A stretch of DNA of 64,000 nucleotides from contig NZ_FNFE01000002.1 of NCBI RefSeq assembly GCF_900100335.1, positions 1 through 64,000 of the forward strand, written 5' to 3'. Origin of the DNA: Natronorubrum texcoconense (GTDB lineage Archaea > Halobacteriota > Halobacteria > Halobacteriales > Natrialbaceae). A model generated the notes under the pieces. The model was not told the origin of the DNA, searched no databases, and was given only the letters and a program-made list of their open reading frames with translations. Position numbers and translations under genes: made by a program. This document shows positions 24,866 through 32,356 of this stretch, piece by piece (the stretch's first letter is position 1; every line of letters begins with the position of its first letter).

Positions 24866-25096
24866 ATGACGAGCGTCGAGATCGAATACTGCGTCCCCTG
24901 TGGTTTCCTCGGGCGGGCCGAGAACCTCCAGCATGCGCTTCTGTCGACTTTCGGCGAGCAACTCGAGGCGGTGACGCTTGCGACGGGCGCGAACGGGGTC
25001 TTCGCGGTCCGTGTCAACGACGAACTCGTTTTCGAGAAGCACGAGGAGACGTACGACGTCGACGAGATCGTTCGTCGGGTGCGTGATCGGCTATGA
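24866..25096 (+). CDS. Rdx-family (SelW/SelT-like) thioredoxin-fold protein
   Basis: A 76-residue protein with a thioredoxin-like alpha/beta fold and an N-terminal CVPC redox motif (Cys9, Cys12), characteristic of the Rdx family related to selenoproteins W, T and H. The remaining strands, GVFAVRVNDELVFEKHE, and the final helix DVDEIVRRVRDRL fit the family. It probably acts as a cytosolic thiol-disulfide exchanger; partner unknown. The ATG at 24866 was preferred over an upstream ATG at 24839 because it starts directly at the first strand. Confidence 0.88.
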   Translation: MTSVEIEYCVPCGFLGRAENLQHALLSTFGEQLEAVTLATGANGVFAVRVNDELVFEKHEETYDVDEIVRRVRDRL

Positions 25097-25298
25097 GCAC
25101 TGTGACCACGCACCAAGCATGTCGAGTCGTTGAAGTGATAACCGACTTGCGGGTCGCAAGGCCGTCGCTATTCGGTTACGGCGGTATTACGATAGTCATA
25201 CCGTAACGAGCAGCGACAGGGATAGGTAACAAATGAAACAACAGTACACAAACGATGCGCGTTGGAACGGCGTTCGGTTCCGAAACGGGTGATCGACA

Positions 25299-25685
25299 AT
25301 GGTATTCAATGCACTCTGGACCCGCCTCTCGTCGCTCTGGTCGAGCGATTCGACCGACGAGACGGCGGACGGCGACGCGAGGACAGACGAATCGGACGAG
25401 ACGGACGACGAAACACTGAGTTACGCCGAGGAGATCGAGTACGGCGTCGACGAACGCGATCTCCCCGACGAGGACAAGATTCTCAGACTGCTCGTCAAAC
25501 GCGGCGGTCGCGTCGATCGATCGACGGTCCGCAACGAGACCGGCTGGACGGACGACCACCTCGAGGAAGTCATCAGCAGCATGGAAGACGACGGCCAGGT
25601 CAGTGCGATCACCGTCGGTCGCAAGCGCGTTATCTGTCGGCGAGGATTCGAACCGAAAGGCTATCGCTCGCATCTCAACGAGTAG
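25299..25685 (+). CDS. Winged-helix domain protein
   Basis: A 128-residue protein. Residues 1-50 are a Ser/Asp-rich, probably disordered stretch preceded by a short hydrophobic patch (NALWTRLSSLW). Residues 58-120 form a winged helix: LPDEDKILRLLVKRGG, then VDRSTVRNETGWTDDHLEEVISSME as the recognition region, then a wing ending VGRKRVICRRG. It resembles haloarchaeal HTH proteins that act as DNA-binding regulators. A 7-bp inverted repeat GTTACGG/CCGTAAC lies about 90-125 bp upstream and could be an operator. Confidence 0.68.
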   Translation: MVFNALWTRLSSLWSSDSTDETADGDARTDESDETDDETLSYAEEIEYGVDERDLPDEDKILRLLVKRGGRVDRSTVRNETGWTDDHLEEVISSMEDDGQVSAITVGRKRVICRRGFEPKGYRSHLNE

Positions 25686-25987
25686 CGGCTACCGGCGATG
25701 GAGTCGCGTTCGGTGTTTCGATGGGACGGCGACTGACTATCGGGTATGTCTGGTGTTGAGCGATTCTGTTTCCGATTCCGTTCTCGTTCCGACCACGGGG
25801 TTTGCTGGATTAGGCAGTGTTCGGTGTCGAGGGTCGTTGCTCGAGCGCGAACGAACCGGAACAGGTCCGAAAACCGAGAGACGGATCGGCTCGAGGTCGA
25901 CTGGCGCGACGATACCACCGATACGGGAACGCGTCTGTGGCGTATTCAGGCCGAATTCATTTCCATCGAACTGACCTACGTAGAGGT
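25686..25987. other. Gene-free gap upstream of DUF1328 gene
   Basis: About 300 bp with only short, compositionally implausible open frames. No RNA gene, repeat or clear promoter motif was recognised apart from moderately AT-rich sequence just before the next gene. Confidence 0.4.
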
Positions 25988-26134
25988 ATGTTAGAACTCG
26001 CACTGTTGTTCTTCGTGATCGCGATCATCGCCGGCGCGCTCGGCGCGGGCGGCGTCGCAGGCATGTCCATGTCCATCGCAAAGTGGCTCGTACTGATCTT
26101 CCTCGTGCTCGCGATCATCTCGCTGCTACTGTGA
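25988..26134 (+). CDS. DUF1328 (YtjA-like) small membrane protein
   Basis: A 48-residue protein made of two membrane helices: [18 protein letters not shown] and [17 protein letters not shown], linked by a Gly-rich [12 protein letters not shown] turn. This matches the widespread DUF1328/YtjA family of tiny stress-associated membrane proteins of unknown mechanism. The start ATG is preceded by a purine-rich AGAGGT sequence that can pair with 16S rRNA. Confidence 0.85.
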   Translation: MLELALLFFVIAIIAGALGAGGVAGMSMSIAKWLVLIFLVLAIISLLL

Positions 26135-26491
26135 GCGAGACGCGGGGAGCAGCCGGATTCCCACCGCGGGCGTCCTCGTAGCGCTCCTCCTCGCAACGAC
26201 GTCGCTCCGTAGGGACACGCCGAGCAGCGGCAGCTCGTCGCAACGGACACTCGAGACGGATACCAGCAGGTGCCCCGAGAGAGTTCTGCTGTTAGGGCAT
26301 CTGCTGATTACCGAGACGTCTGCTGGTTACCGAGGCGTCTATCGATGACCGGGACGCGTACCGACGGTCTCAGTGTGATCCGACCGACGATGACGTCCCG
26401 CAGTTACGCGGCGAGACCCACGGCCGGCGGTCGGTGTTCTCGTCGGACGTCGAATCCGAACTCACGGTCGCGAGATGAGGCGATTCCGGCG
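26135..26491. other. Gene-free gap with degenerate tandem repeat
   Basis: About 350 bp without a supported gene. It contains three imperfect 19-bp tandem units at 26301-26357 (consensus around CTGCTGGTTACCGAGACGT). Otherwise nothing was recognised. Confidence 0.4.
26301..26357. repeat. Three degenerate 19-bp tandem repeats
   Basis: Units CTGCTGATTACCGAGACGT, CTGCTGGTTACCGAGGCGT and a more diverged CTATCGATGACCGGGACGC follow one another without spacers. The first two differ at two positions. Confidence 0.6.
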
Positions 26492-26803
26492 TTACCTGTG
26501 GGCGCAGGTCGACGACTGTTCTACTAGCAGGTCATCCCGACAGAGGACGCCGTCGACGAACAGCCGGCCGTCGCTCGTCAGCGTTACCTCGTGGTCGGCG
26601 ATGTCGAACCGAAACGTCCACGTGCCGGTGTCGTGGCTGGCTAACTCCGTGAGGACCATCGGATTGATGTACTCGTAGAGGGTGTACTCGACCTCCTCTA
26701 GCTCGAGTCGGTCGGCTTCGGCCAACGCCTCGACGACGTCGACGATAATCGCATCCGGCTGTGAGTCCGTCGGTCTGTCTCGCTTCGGATCGTAGTTGGT
26801 CAT
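26492..26803 (-). CDS. HalOD1 output-domain protein
   Basis: A 103-residue protein consisting of one HalOD1 (halobacterial output domain 1) module: DAIIVDVVEALAEADRLELEEVEYTLYEYI followed by two beta strands and VTLTSDGRLFVDGVL. HalOD1 occurs alone or after receiver and PAS domains and is thought to pass signals on. The frame stays open to 26986, but the upstream part is Arg-rich and unlike haloarchaeal protein; the ATG at 26803 (MTNYDPKRD) starts the usual N-terminus. No partner kinase is next to it. Confidence 0.82.
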   Translation of the reverse strand: MTNYDPKRDRPTDSQPDAIIVDVVEALAEADRLELEEVEYTLYEYINPMVLTELASHDTGTWTFRFDIADHEVTLTSDGRLFVDGVLCRDDLLVEQSSTCAHR

Positions 26804-27499
26804 CGGTTGGTCTGGATCTGCGTTCGCGTCGCGTTCGTCGGGCCGGCCACGCCCGGTCTTCTCCCCGCACCATCCCGCGCTTGCGTCGGCCGACTCTCGT
26901 ATCGGTTTCGACCGAGACCCCGCCTCGAGTGCACCCCTCCGAGTCCGAACGAATCGGCGGCGGTCTCGATCCGCGGTTCTTGCCACCGCCGTCCCCGTCG
27001 TGTGCCGGTGTAATACGTTGCACTCCTCGAATCCCGGTTCACTGCCCGCACACGACCCCCAAACTGGTCGGTCATCGCTACGGATGGGGCGTCGAGGGGA
27101 CCGTTATTAAATAGGATGTCACTAAATCTAACAGAAACGGATCGTTCGCTCGAGTACGGCGATATTGACCGATCCAGTGGCTCGAAACATTATATCAGGG
27201 CGCGTATCGTGACCCCGCTGACGAACGTCGTGTACTGCAATACGTATTCGAACGGATACTGAAACGACGGACTGGTTTTCGACGGAACCAGTATTCCACC
27301 GATCGTTGATTGTAACTCGAACGTGACGGACTTGGCATACTGACAAGTATACTACTTGATTCGGTGTCTTCGAACTTCCCGTGGTGGTATCGAACATGCC
27401 GGATTAGACAACAGTCCTGGTAAGAATTTCTCTTTTTCACCTGACGGTTTTTCGAGTAGAAAGTTTCATTCCAGCTATTCGCCTCTTCACATCGTGGGG
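26804..27499. other. Gene-poor intergenic region
   Basis: About 700 bp between divergent genes. Open frames here are short, overlapping and Arg/Ser-rich, and none was accepted. The part from about 27100 is noticeably AT-richer (TTATTAAATAGG, ATTATATCAGG, TACTTGATTCGG), so it could hold promoters, an unrecognised small RNA or remnants of lost DNA. Confidence 0.4.
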
Positions 27500-27688
27500 A
27501 TGGCACACAAAGACGACGTCACGCGGGTTCTCGCCGCGTGTGAGGACTGTGGTTCGGTTTACGCCGCACGAGAGTGGCCCGATGGGACCATTCGACTCAT
27601 CGGACAGCAAGACTGTTCGTGTGGCGCGAGTACGTTCGTAGCGGTCGACGACGGAGGAGGAACGGACTCCGGAGCGAGTGCGGAGTAG
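27500..27688 (+). CDS. Small zinc-ribbon-like protein
   Basis: A 62-residue protein with two cysteine pairs, CEDC near residue 14 and CSC near residue 42, spaced as in a zinc ribbon, plus strand segments SVYAAREWPDGTIRLIG between them and a Gly/Asp/Ser tail. Such haloarchaeal mini-proteins are common and their roles are mostly unknown (RNA- or protein-binding). The ATG chosen begins MAHKDD; the longer upstream frame crosses AT-rich non-coding sequence. Confidence 0.72.
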   Translation: MAHKDDVTRVLAACEDCGSVYAAREWPDGTIRLIGQQDCSCGASTFVAVDDGGGTDSGASAE

Positions 27689-27899
27689 CGTCTGCTGGTG
27701 TATCGATCTCGAGACCGGTTCGCCATTCGGTCGTCTCCTGAGCGACAGCGCCGCGACCGGTTGGGCTACTGCACATCGATACCGCGATACCGAACTCGCA
27801 ATCTGTGAATACTCGGGACAGCCGAAGGACCGAAGATTTAGTGGTCCAGTTCCAACGTGCACCTCACATGCGTCTCAACACCGACTCGAGGTGGGCCCG

Positions 27900-28304
27900 A
27901 TGATTCTCGACGATTCCGAGCGCCCCGCCGCGGAGTACGAGGCCTTAGCCGACGCGCTCGAGGACCTACGCGAGGAAGTGGCCGACGAACCGATCAAGGA
28001 GTCGCGACTCGAGGGGCTGTTCGACGAGGCGACGACGACCAATCCGAACATCTGGAACACGGTGACGGCGTTCATCGACGTCGAAGACGGCGAGGCAATC
28101 GTCACCGAAACCTCGAAACTCGCACAGGGAAGCTGGGCGCCCGAGATCGTCGACGACTGTGATGCGATGCTGACCGTCGATATCAACTACGGGCAGATGC
28201 CCGACGAGTTCAAATACACCGTGCTGAAGAAGTTGGAGGAGAAGATCGAGGAGGCTCGAGAACGGGCAACCGTCGCTCGGGACACGGATACGAGCGACGA
28301 GTAG
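27900..28304 (+). CDS. Uncharacterised acidic haloarchaeal protein
   Basis: A 134-residue acidic protein of no recognised family. It is predicted to be alpha/beta: helices about 10-28 and 34-46, strands near 55-80 (ITAF-like VTAFIDVEDGEAIVTET, then MLTVDINYG), and a charged C-terminal helix of about 30 residues (FKYTVLKKLEEKIEEARERA). No signal peptide or Cys motif. The frame is open further upstream to 27678, but the ATG at 27900 best fits codon usage and acidity. Convergent with the next gene, 5 bp apart. Confidence 0.6.
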   Translation: MILDDSERPAAEYEALADALEDLREEVADEPIKESRLEGLFDEATTTNPNIWNTVTAFIDVEDGEAIVTETSKLAQGSWAPEIVDDCDAMLTVDINYGQMPDEFKYTVLKKLEEKIEEARERATVARDTDTSDE

Positions 28305-28309
28305 GCTCG

Positions 28310-28630
28310 TCAATTATCCGGTTCGGACTCGAGCGGGAGCCACCAGAGGTGCCATCGATCCTCGACGCGATGGTGTTTCAGTATCCCGACTTCGACCATT
28401 GTGGAGAGTTGTTCGAACATTTCGTCGACCGAAACGTCGTGCTCGTCGGCCAGATACTGCGTGTTCACGACGGGTACCGGCGCGGTGCGGACCGATTCGA
28501 CGACCGCTTCGGAAGATATCCGACCGCCGTCGGTGGACTTCCGGTCGGGGCCCGTCTCCGAGTGAGGGAGTCTGTCGGATGGCACAGCGTTCGTACTCGC
28601 CGCATCGTGTTGAATCCCACGTGGCGACAC
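28310..28630 (-). CDS. Small winged-helix-like protein
   Basis: A 106-residue protein. The first 40 residues are polar and probably disordered. Residues about 43-100 resemble a winged helix: VESVRTAPVPVVNTQYLADEH, SVDEMFEQLSTMVEVGILKHHRVEDRWHLWWL. This pattern (helix, helix, recognition helix, hydrophobic wing) suggests DNA binding, for example a small transcription regulator of the ArsR/MarR type. No target visible. Confidence 0.55.
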   Translation of the reverse strand: MSPRGIQHDAASTNAVPSDRLPHSETGPDRKSTDGGRISSEAVVESVRTAPVPVVNTQYLADEHDVSVDEMFEQLSTMVEVGILKHHRVEDRWHLWWLPLESEPDN

Positions 28631-28734
28631 TGACGTTGCTCGCGGGGACGCGTGATTCGGTCGCGTCAGGTGTCGTCTTCCTCGATGTCCACACCTTGTG
28701 GTGTAGAACCCTGATTATAGCGGAAAAATTGGAG

Positions 28735-28806
28735 TGGACTCGCCGGGATTTGAACCCGGGGCCTCTCCCATGCCAAGGGAGTGATCTACCTCTGATCTAC
28801 GAGCCC
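28735..28806 (-). tRNA. tRNA-Ala (anticodon GGC)
   Basis: The minus strand folds into a complete 72-nt cloverleaf. The acceptor stem is GGGCTCG/CGAGTCC with discriminator A, the D stem GATC/GATC, the anticodon stem CTCCC/GGGAG with loop TTGGCAT (anticodon GGC) and the T arm CCGGG-TTCAAAT-CCCGG. No intron. The terminal CCA is not encoded, so it must be added by the CCA enzyme. Confidence 0.97.
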
Positions 28807-28940
28807 TCGTTCGCATTCCATCTTTTCCCACGGGAATAGATAAACCCCTCGAAACGCTCGAGCCACCCCTGACGGTAACACGCACAGTCCTCACGAACCC
28901 ACATTCCAGTAGTTATAAGTTAATATCCAGACAAGACCAG

Positions 28941-29022
28941 TATGGAAGCTACGACTCCGATCCGCCGCAGGGGGCCTGCGCCGAAATGCCCCGGGTGTAC
29001 CAGCACCCGAGACGTGGCTTCC
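28941..29022 (+). ncRNA. Candidate structured RNA 1
   Basis: A TATA box TTATAAGTTAAT at 28913-28924 points to transcription starting near 28941. From there a 10-bp stem GGAAGCTACG (28944-28953) pairs with CGTGGCTTCC (29013-29022) with a single G-U. Within it are two further hairpins, GCAGG/CCTGC (28967-28979) and CGGGTG/CACCCG (28992-29009), giving a compact three-armed fold of about 80 nt. It does not match tRNA, 5S, SRP or RNase P RNA as far as I can tell. An open frame of 27 codons inside it is probably fortuitous. Confidence 0.4.
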
Positions 29023-29089
29023 AAGCGCTAGCTCGAAGCCATGATTACGTTCCGACCACGTCGATATAAACGTCCCGCAAGCCAGTCGC

Positions 29090-29290
29090 ATCGCCTTCGG
29101 AGTACACCGCTCACAGCCAACGCTGGGACCCAGCATGAGTGAGGAAGAGCCTCACCCGTCAGTGTTGGGTCGGTGTCCCACCTTCGACGGTCAACTCGCG
29201 TGGGTCATCACGATGGGCCCGCACACCCACAACGCACAGCCCTGTGGCTGTCGGCTCAGCGCCCGTCAGATCAAGGCGTTGCTGTAGCCG
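29090..29290 (+). ncRNA. Candidate structured RNA 2 (possibly H/ACA-type guide)
   Basis: Downstream of a TATA box GATATAAAC (29063-29071). ACAGCCA (29113-29119) can pair with TGGCTGT (29245-29251), enclosing GCTGG/CCAGC (29122-29134) and a perfect GTGAGG/CCTCAC hairpin (29139-29155). Several ACA triplets lie at about 29222-29240. A two-hairpin H/ACA guide RNA is one possibility, but guide pockets were not matched to rRNA, so the class is open. Confidence 0.35.
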
Positions 29291-29364
29291 CACGCGAGGC
29301 AGACCACCATTTTTCACATCAAACCCACGATTCTCGACTCGAGTCCAGTCTAGAAACCCTTTAG

Positions 29365-29519
29365 TCCGTCCGAGCGAAAGCGCTGGTGGGAAGCGCACGG
29401 CCGCAAATCTGACTGTGCCGTCCACTCTTTCGGACGGCTTGGGATTGCGGAAGTGCAACGGTAGTCGGATGGCCGACTATCGCACAATCGAGCGGTCAGT
29501 GCGGTTCCTATCCTCACCA
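29365..29519 (+). promoter_or_regulatory. Structured 5' leader of rpsO
   Basis: The 150 nt before the ribosomal protein S15 start hold consecutive hairpins: CCGTCC/GGACGG with an 8-nt loop at about 29429-29448, and a perfect 7-bp TAGTCGG/CCGACTA at about 29462-29480. Most haloarchaeal genes have no leader, so a folded one suggests either a processed upstream RNA or control of S15 translation. Confidence 0.35.
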
Positions 29520-29987
29520 ATGGCACGAATGCATACCCGCCGCCGAGGCTCGTCCGGTTCGGACAAGCCAGCGGCAGACGAACCGCCGGAGTGGAGCGAC
29601 GTCGACGCGGACAAGATCGAAGACCGCGTCGTCGAACTGGCAGAGCAGGGCTACGATCCCAGCCAGATCGGGATGAAGCTGCGTGACGAGGGTGTCACGG
29701 GCACGCCCATCCCGGACGTCAAGCTGGCGACCGGGAAGAAGCTCACCGCGATTCTCGAGGAGAACGACGCCAAGTCGGACCTCCCCGAGGACCTCGAGAA
29801 CCTGATGGAACGCGCGATTCGACTGCGCGAGCACATCCAGGAGAACCAGCAGGACTACCAGAACAAACGCGCGCTGCAGAACACGGAGTCGAAGGTCCGC
29901 CGTCTCGTCACCTACTACCGAGGCAACGAGCTCGAGCCGGACTTCACGTACTCCTACGAGGTCGCGAAGGACCTCCTCGACGAGTAA
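29520..29987 (+). CDS. rps15: Small ribosomal subunit protein uS15
   Basis: A 155-residue archaeal/eukaryotic-type S15, longer than bacterial S15 because of the N-terminal region MARMHTRRRGSSGSDKP. The central rRNA-binding helices (PSQIGMKLRDEGVTGTPIPDVK and RAIRLREHIQENQQDYQNK) and the C-terminal SKVRRLVTYYRG motif are intact. It binds 16S rRNA early in assembly of the small subunit. The ATG opens the conserved N-terminus; upstream in-frame codons belong to the leader. It is first in an operon with the RecJ-like, pcc1 and rps3ae genes. Confidence 0.96.
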   Translation: MARMHTRRRGSSGSDKPAADEPPEWSDVDADKIEDRVVELAEQGYDPSQIGMKLRDEGVTGTPIPDVKLATGKKLTAILEENDAKSDLPEDLENLMERAIRLREHIQENQQDYQNKRALQNTESKVRRLVTYYRGNELEPDFTYSYEVAKDLLDE

Positions 29988-30000
29988 CCGCACCTCACTA

Positions 30001-31194
30001 ATGTCCACAGAGGGTCGTTCCGCCGAGCCGTCGTCCGCCCCCGCCGCGAGCGTTCTCGAGAGTGCGGGCTTCGTCCACATCGTGGCACGAGCCGACGGCG
30101 ACGCGCTCGCGGCGAGCGGCCTCCTCGCGAGGGCGCTTCGCGAACGCGACACGCCGTATCAGGTCAGCGTCGGACGGACCGTCGCGGACCGAACGGCACG
30201 CGTTCGCGATCGAGAGCCGGCGGCCGACGACGCCACGATCGGCGTCGGAGCCGTCGACGCGGATATCACGAGCCTCGAGACGGCCGATCGACCGGCCACG
30301 CTCGCGGCGCTCGACCTCGTCCGCGACCTCGACGCGACGCCGGATCCCGTACTCGCGCTCGCCGGCCTCGTCGCCGCCGACGTAGAACCGGGAGCCGGCG
30401 AGAGCGAGTGGCTCCTCGAGTCCGCCCGCGAACGCGGGCTCGTCGACCGTCGCCCCGGACTCGCGGTTCCGACTGCGGATCCGGTGGACGGACTCGCCCA
30501 CTCGACGCGGCTACACGCGCCGTGGTCGGGCGACCCGGATGCGACGCGCGACGCGCTCGCGGGACTCGATATCGACCTCGAGGCTCCCGAGACGTACGAC
30601 GGCGACGACCACCGGGCGATCGGCTCGGCCGTCGCACTCGACGTGATCGGCGACGACGACGCAGCCCCGGTCGCCGCGGAGACGATCCAGCGCGCGCTCC
30701 GGCCGTACGCGACGCCCGACCACGGGTTCGCGACGGTCGGCGGCTACGCGGACGTCCTCGAGGCGACGGCGCGAACGGAGCCAGGAACGGGCGCGGCGCT
30801 CGCGATGGGCCACGACGCCCACGAGCCGGCGCTCGCAGCCTGGCGAGCCGACGGCCGAGACGCCCACGCGGCGCTCGAGGGCGCGTCGACCGGCCGCTAC
30901 GACGGGCTGTTCGTCCTCGGAATCGACGACGGGCCGGTCGACGCGGTCGCTCGAATGGCCGTCGCGTTCCGGTCGCCGGAGCCGTCGGTTCTCGCCGTCG
31001 GAAACGGCGAGGCCGCGGTCGCGACCCGGGGCGACGAGCGCCTCGGTGCGACCGTCGAGGCCGTCGCCCGCGAGTTCGAAGACGTCGGAATTCCCGACGT
31101 CGCCTACGACGGCGGCCGACGGCGCGGCTATCTCAGATACGACGCCGACGTGGACGAGTCGACGATCATCGCGACAGTGAGGGAGGTACTGTGA
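30001..31194 (+). CDS. RecJ-like DHH-family protein with degenerate active site
   Basis: A 397-residue acidic protein at the position of the archaeal RecJ/GAN-like gene in the conserved rpsO-recJ-pcc1-rps3ae cluster. The N-terminal HIVARADGDALAASGLLARAL (about 26-46) corresponds to motif I of DHH phosphoesterases, but the classic DHH triad is missing (GAVDAD occupies that area) and other Asp/His motifs are weak. A C-terminal DHHA1-like segment has GNGEAAVATRG and DGGRRRGYLRY. It is either a catalytically inactive partner or an extremely diverged nuclease. It starts 13 bp after rpsO and overlaps pcc1 by 4 bp. Confidence 0.72.
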   Translation: MSTEGRSAEPSSAPAASVLESAGFVHIVARADGDALAASGLLARALRERDTPYQVSVGRTVADRTARVRDREPAADDATIGVGAVDADITSLETADRPATLAALDLVRDLDATPDPVLALAGLVAADVEPGAGESEWLLESARERGLVDRRPGLAVPTADPVDGLAHSTRLHAPWSGDPDATRDALAGLDIDLEAPETYDGDDHRAIGSAVALDVIGDDDAAPVAAETIQRALRPYATPDHGFATVGGYADVLEATARTEPGTGAALAMGHDAHEPALAAWRADGRDAHAALEGASTGRYDGLFVLGIDDGPVDAVARMAVAFRSPEPSVLAVGNGEAAVATRGDERLGATVEAVAREFEDVGIPDVAYDGGRRRGYLRYDADVDESTIIATVREVL

Positions 31195-31490
31195 GCCGAC
31201 GCGCGACTATCCGAACGAGCCACGACGACCCGGAACTCGTCGCACGGGCCCTGCGCCCGGATAACACCGACGAGATGGCGACCGAAGTCGAAGACGGCGC
31301 CGTCGTCACGCGAATCGAACGCGAGACGACCGGCGGACTCCACTCGAACGTCGACGACTACGTAGTCAACCTCGAGGTCGCAATCGACGTCGCTCGGACG
31401 GGACAGCACGGAGCCGAACAGCGCGACCGACCACAGGACACGGGGACCGTGTCCGACGCAGACAGCAACACCACACACGATACATCATGA
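31191..31490 (+). CDS. pcc1: KEOPS complex subunit Pcc1
   Basis: A 99-residue protein starting at GTG inside the stop of the preceding gene (GTGA overlap). The sequence TSHDDPELVARALRPDN, followed by VVTRIERETTGGLHSNVDDYVVNLEVA, is the Pcc1 fold. Pcc1 dimers are the platform of the KEOPS complex that makes t6A in tRNAs. The acidic tail after residue 75 is halophile-specific. Neither kae1-bud32 nor cgi121 is within the window. Confidence 0.88.
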   Translation: MSRRATIRTSHDDPELVARALRPDNTDEMATEVEDGAVVTRIERETTGGLHSNVDDYVVNLEVAIDVARTGQHGAEQRDRPQDTGTVSDADSNTTHDTS

Positions 31491-32125
31491 GTGAACGATC
31501 AGTTTCACGAGCGAAACAGGAAAAGCGGTGGTACACCATCCTGGCACCGGAGCAGTTCGACCGGCAGGAACTCGGCGAGACCCCCGCTGACGAACCGGAG
31601 AAAGTATACGGCCGAACCATCGTCACGACGCTCGGCGAGTTGACGAACAACGCCAGCGAGAACAACACGAAGCTGACCTTCAAGGTCACCGACGTCGGCA
31701 GCGACTCGGCGTACACGGAGTTCGTCGAACACTCGCTGACGCGGGATTACCTGCGCTCGCTGGTTCGCCGCGGCGCCTCGAAGGTCGAGGCCTACGTCAC
31801 CGTCCTCACGACGGACGACTACCGCGTCCAGATCCAGCCCGTCGCCTTCACGACCAAGAAGGCCGACGCGAGCCAGGAGAAGGCCATCCGCGAACAGATG
31901 GTCGCGATGATCGAAGAGGCCGCCGCCGAGCGCGACTTCGAGGAACTCGTCGACAGCGTCGTCGAGGGTCGCCTCTCCTCGGCGATCTACGGCGAAGCCA
32001 AGACGATCTACCCGCTGCGCCGCGTCGAGATCCAGAAGACGACCCTCGAGGCCCGTCCCGAGGAAGTCGCCGAAGAGGAAGCGACCGCGGTCGACGTCGA
32101 CGAAGAAGACGTCGCAGCCGAGTAA
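31487..32125 (+). CDS. rps3ae: Small ribosomal subunit protein eS1 (S3Ae)
   Basis: A 212-residue eS1 protein of archaeal small subunits; it lies near the mRNA exit of the ribosome. Recognisable are WYTILAPEQFDRQELGET, the conserved LTFKVTDV and YTEFVEHSLTRDYLRSLVRRG helices, and the QIQPVAFTTKKADASQEKAIRE motif. The tail is Glu/Asp/Val-rich. It overlaps pcc1 by 4 bp (ATGA), so the last three genes are translationally coupled, and it ends the operon. Confidence 0.96.
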   Translation: MSERSVSRAKQEKRWYTILAPEQFDRQELGETPADEPEKVYGRTIVTTLGELTNNASENNTKLTFKVTDVGSDSAYTEFVEHSLTRDYLRSLVRRGASKVEAYVTVLTTDDYRVQIQPVAFTTKKADASQEKAIREQMVAMIEEAAAERDFEELVDSVVEGRLSSAIYGEAKTIYPLRRVEIQKTTLEARPEEVAEEEATAVDVDEEDVAAE

Positions 32126-32167
32126 TCGGATCGAGACCCGATCCGCGATCGAGGAAGGCAGTCCACG

Positions 32168-32173
32168 TTTTTT
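32168..32173 (+). terminator. T-tract ending the rpsO-rps3ae operon
   Basis: Six consecutive T residues about 40 bp after the rps3ae stop in GC-rich surroundings, a likely archaeal termination site. Confidence 0.4.
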
Positions 32174-32356
32174 GCGGAGCGATCGACGCGTACTCGAGCC
32201 GCCGCGCTCGGGTTGTTCGCGGCGGGGACCGCCCGCAGCGACGCGGAGGGAGCGGTGGTCGGCTCGTCGATCGGGGCTATGGGCCTCCGCCCGAGCGAGT
32301 GTCCGTCTATCGCCGCTGTTCTCGCTTTTAACACGGATCCGCCCGTACCGCCATCT

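Larger units (their letters stand above)
28807..29519. other. Gene-free region between tRNA-Ala and rpsO with structured RNA candidates
   Basis: About 710 bp with no convincing protein gene but with two TATA boxes (28913-28924 and 29063-29071) and several strong inverted repeats, described separately. Such long untranslated stretches are rare in this gene-dense window. Confidence 0.55.

Noticed and set aside
25175-25207. Inverted repeat GTTACGG/CCGTAAC as a firm operator
   Set aside because: Only 7 bp with a 19-bp spacer and about 90 bp from the nearest start; could be chance, so mentioned only within the gene entry.
28942-29031. 27-codon frame with a CPGC motif inside candidate RNA 1
   Set aside because: Very short, lies completely within the strong stem structure and lacks conservation evidence; more likely fortuitous.
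28944-29290. SRP RNA or RNase P RNA in the rpsO upstream gap
   Set aside because: The conserved SRP helix-8 loop and the RNase P GAGGAAAGTC-type core were not found; only generic hairpins are visible.
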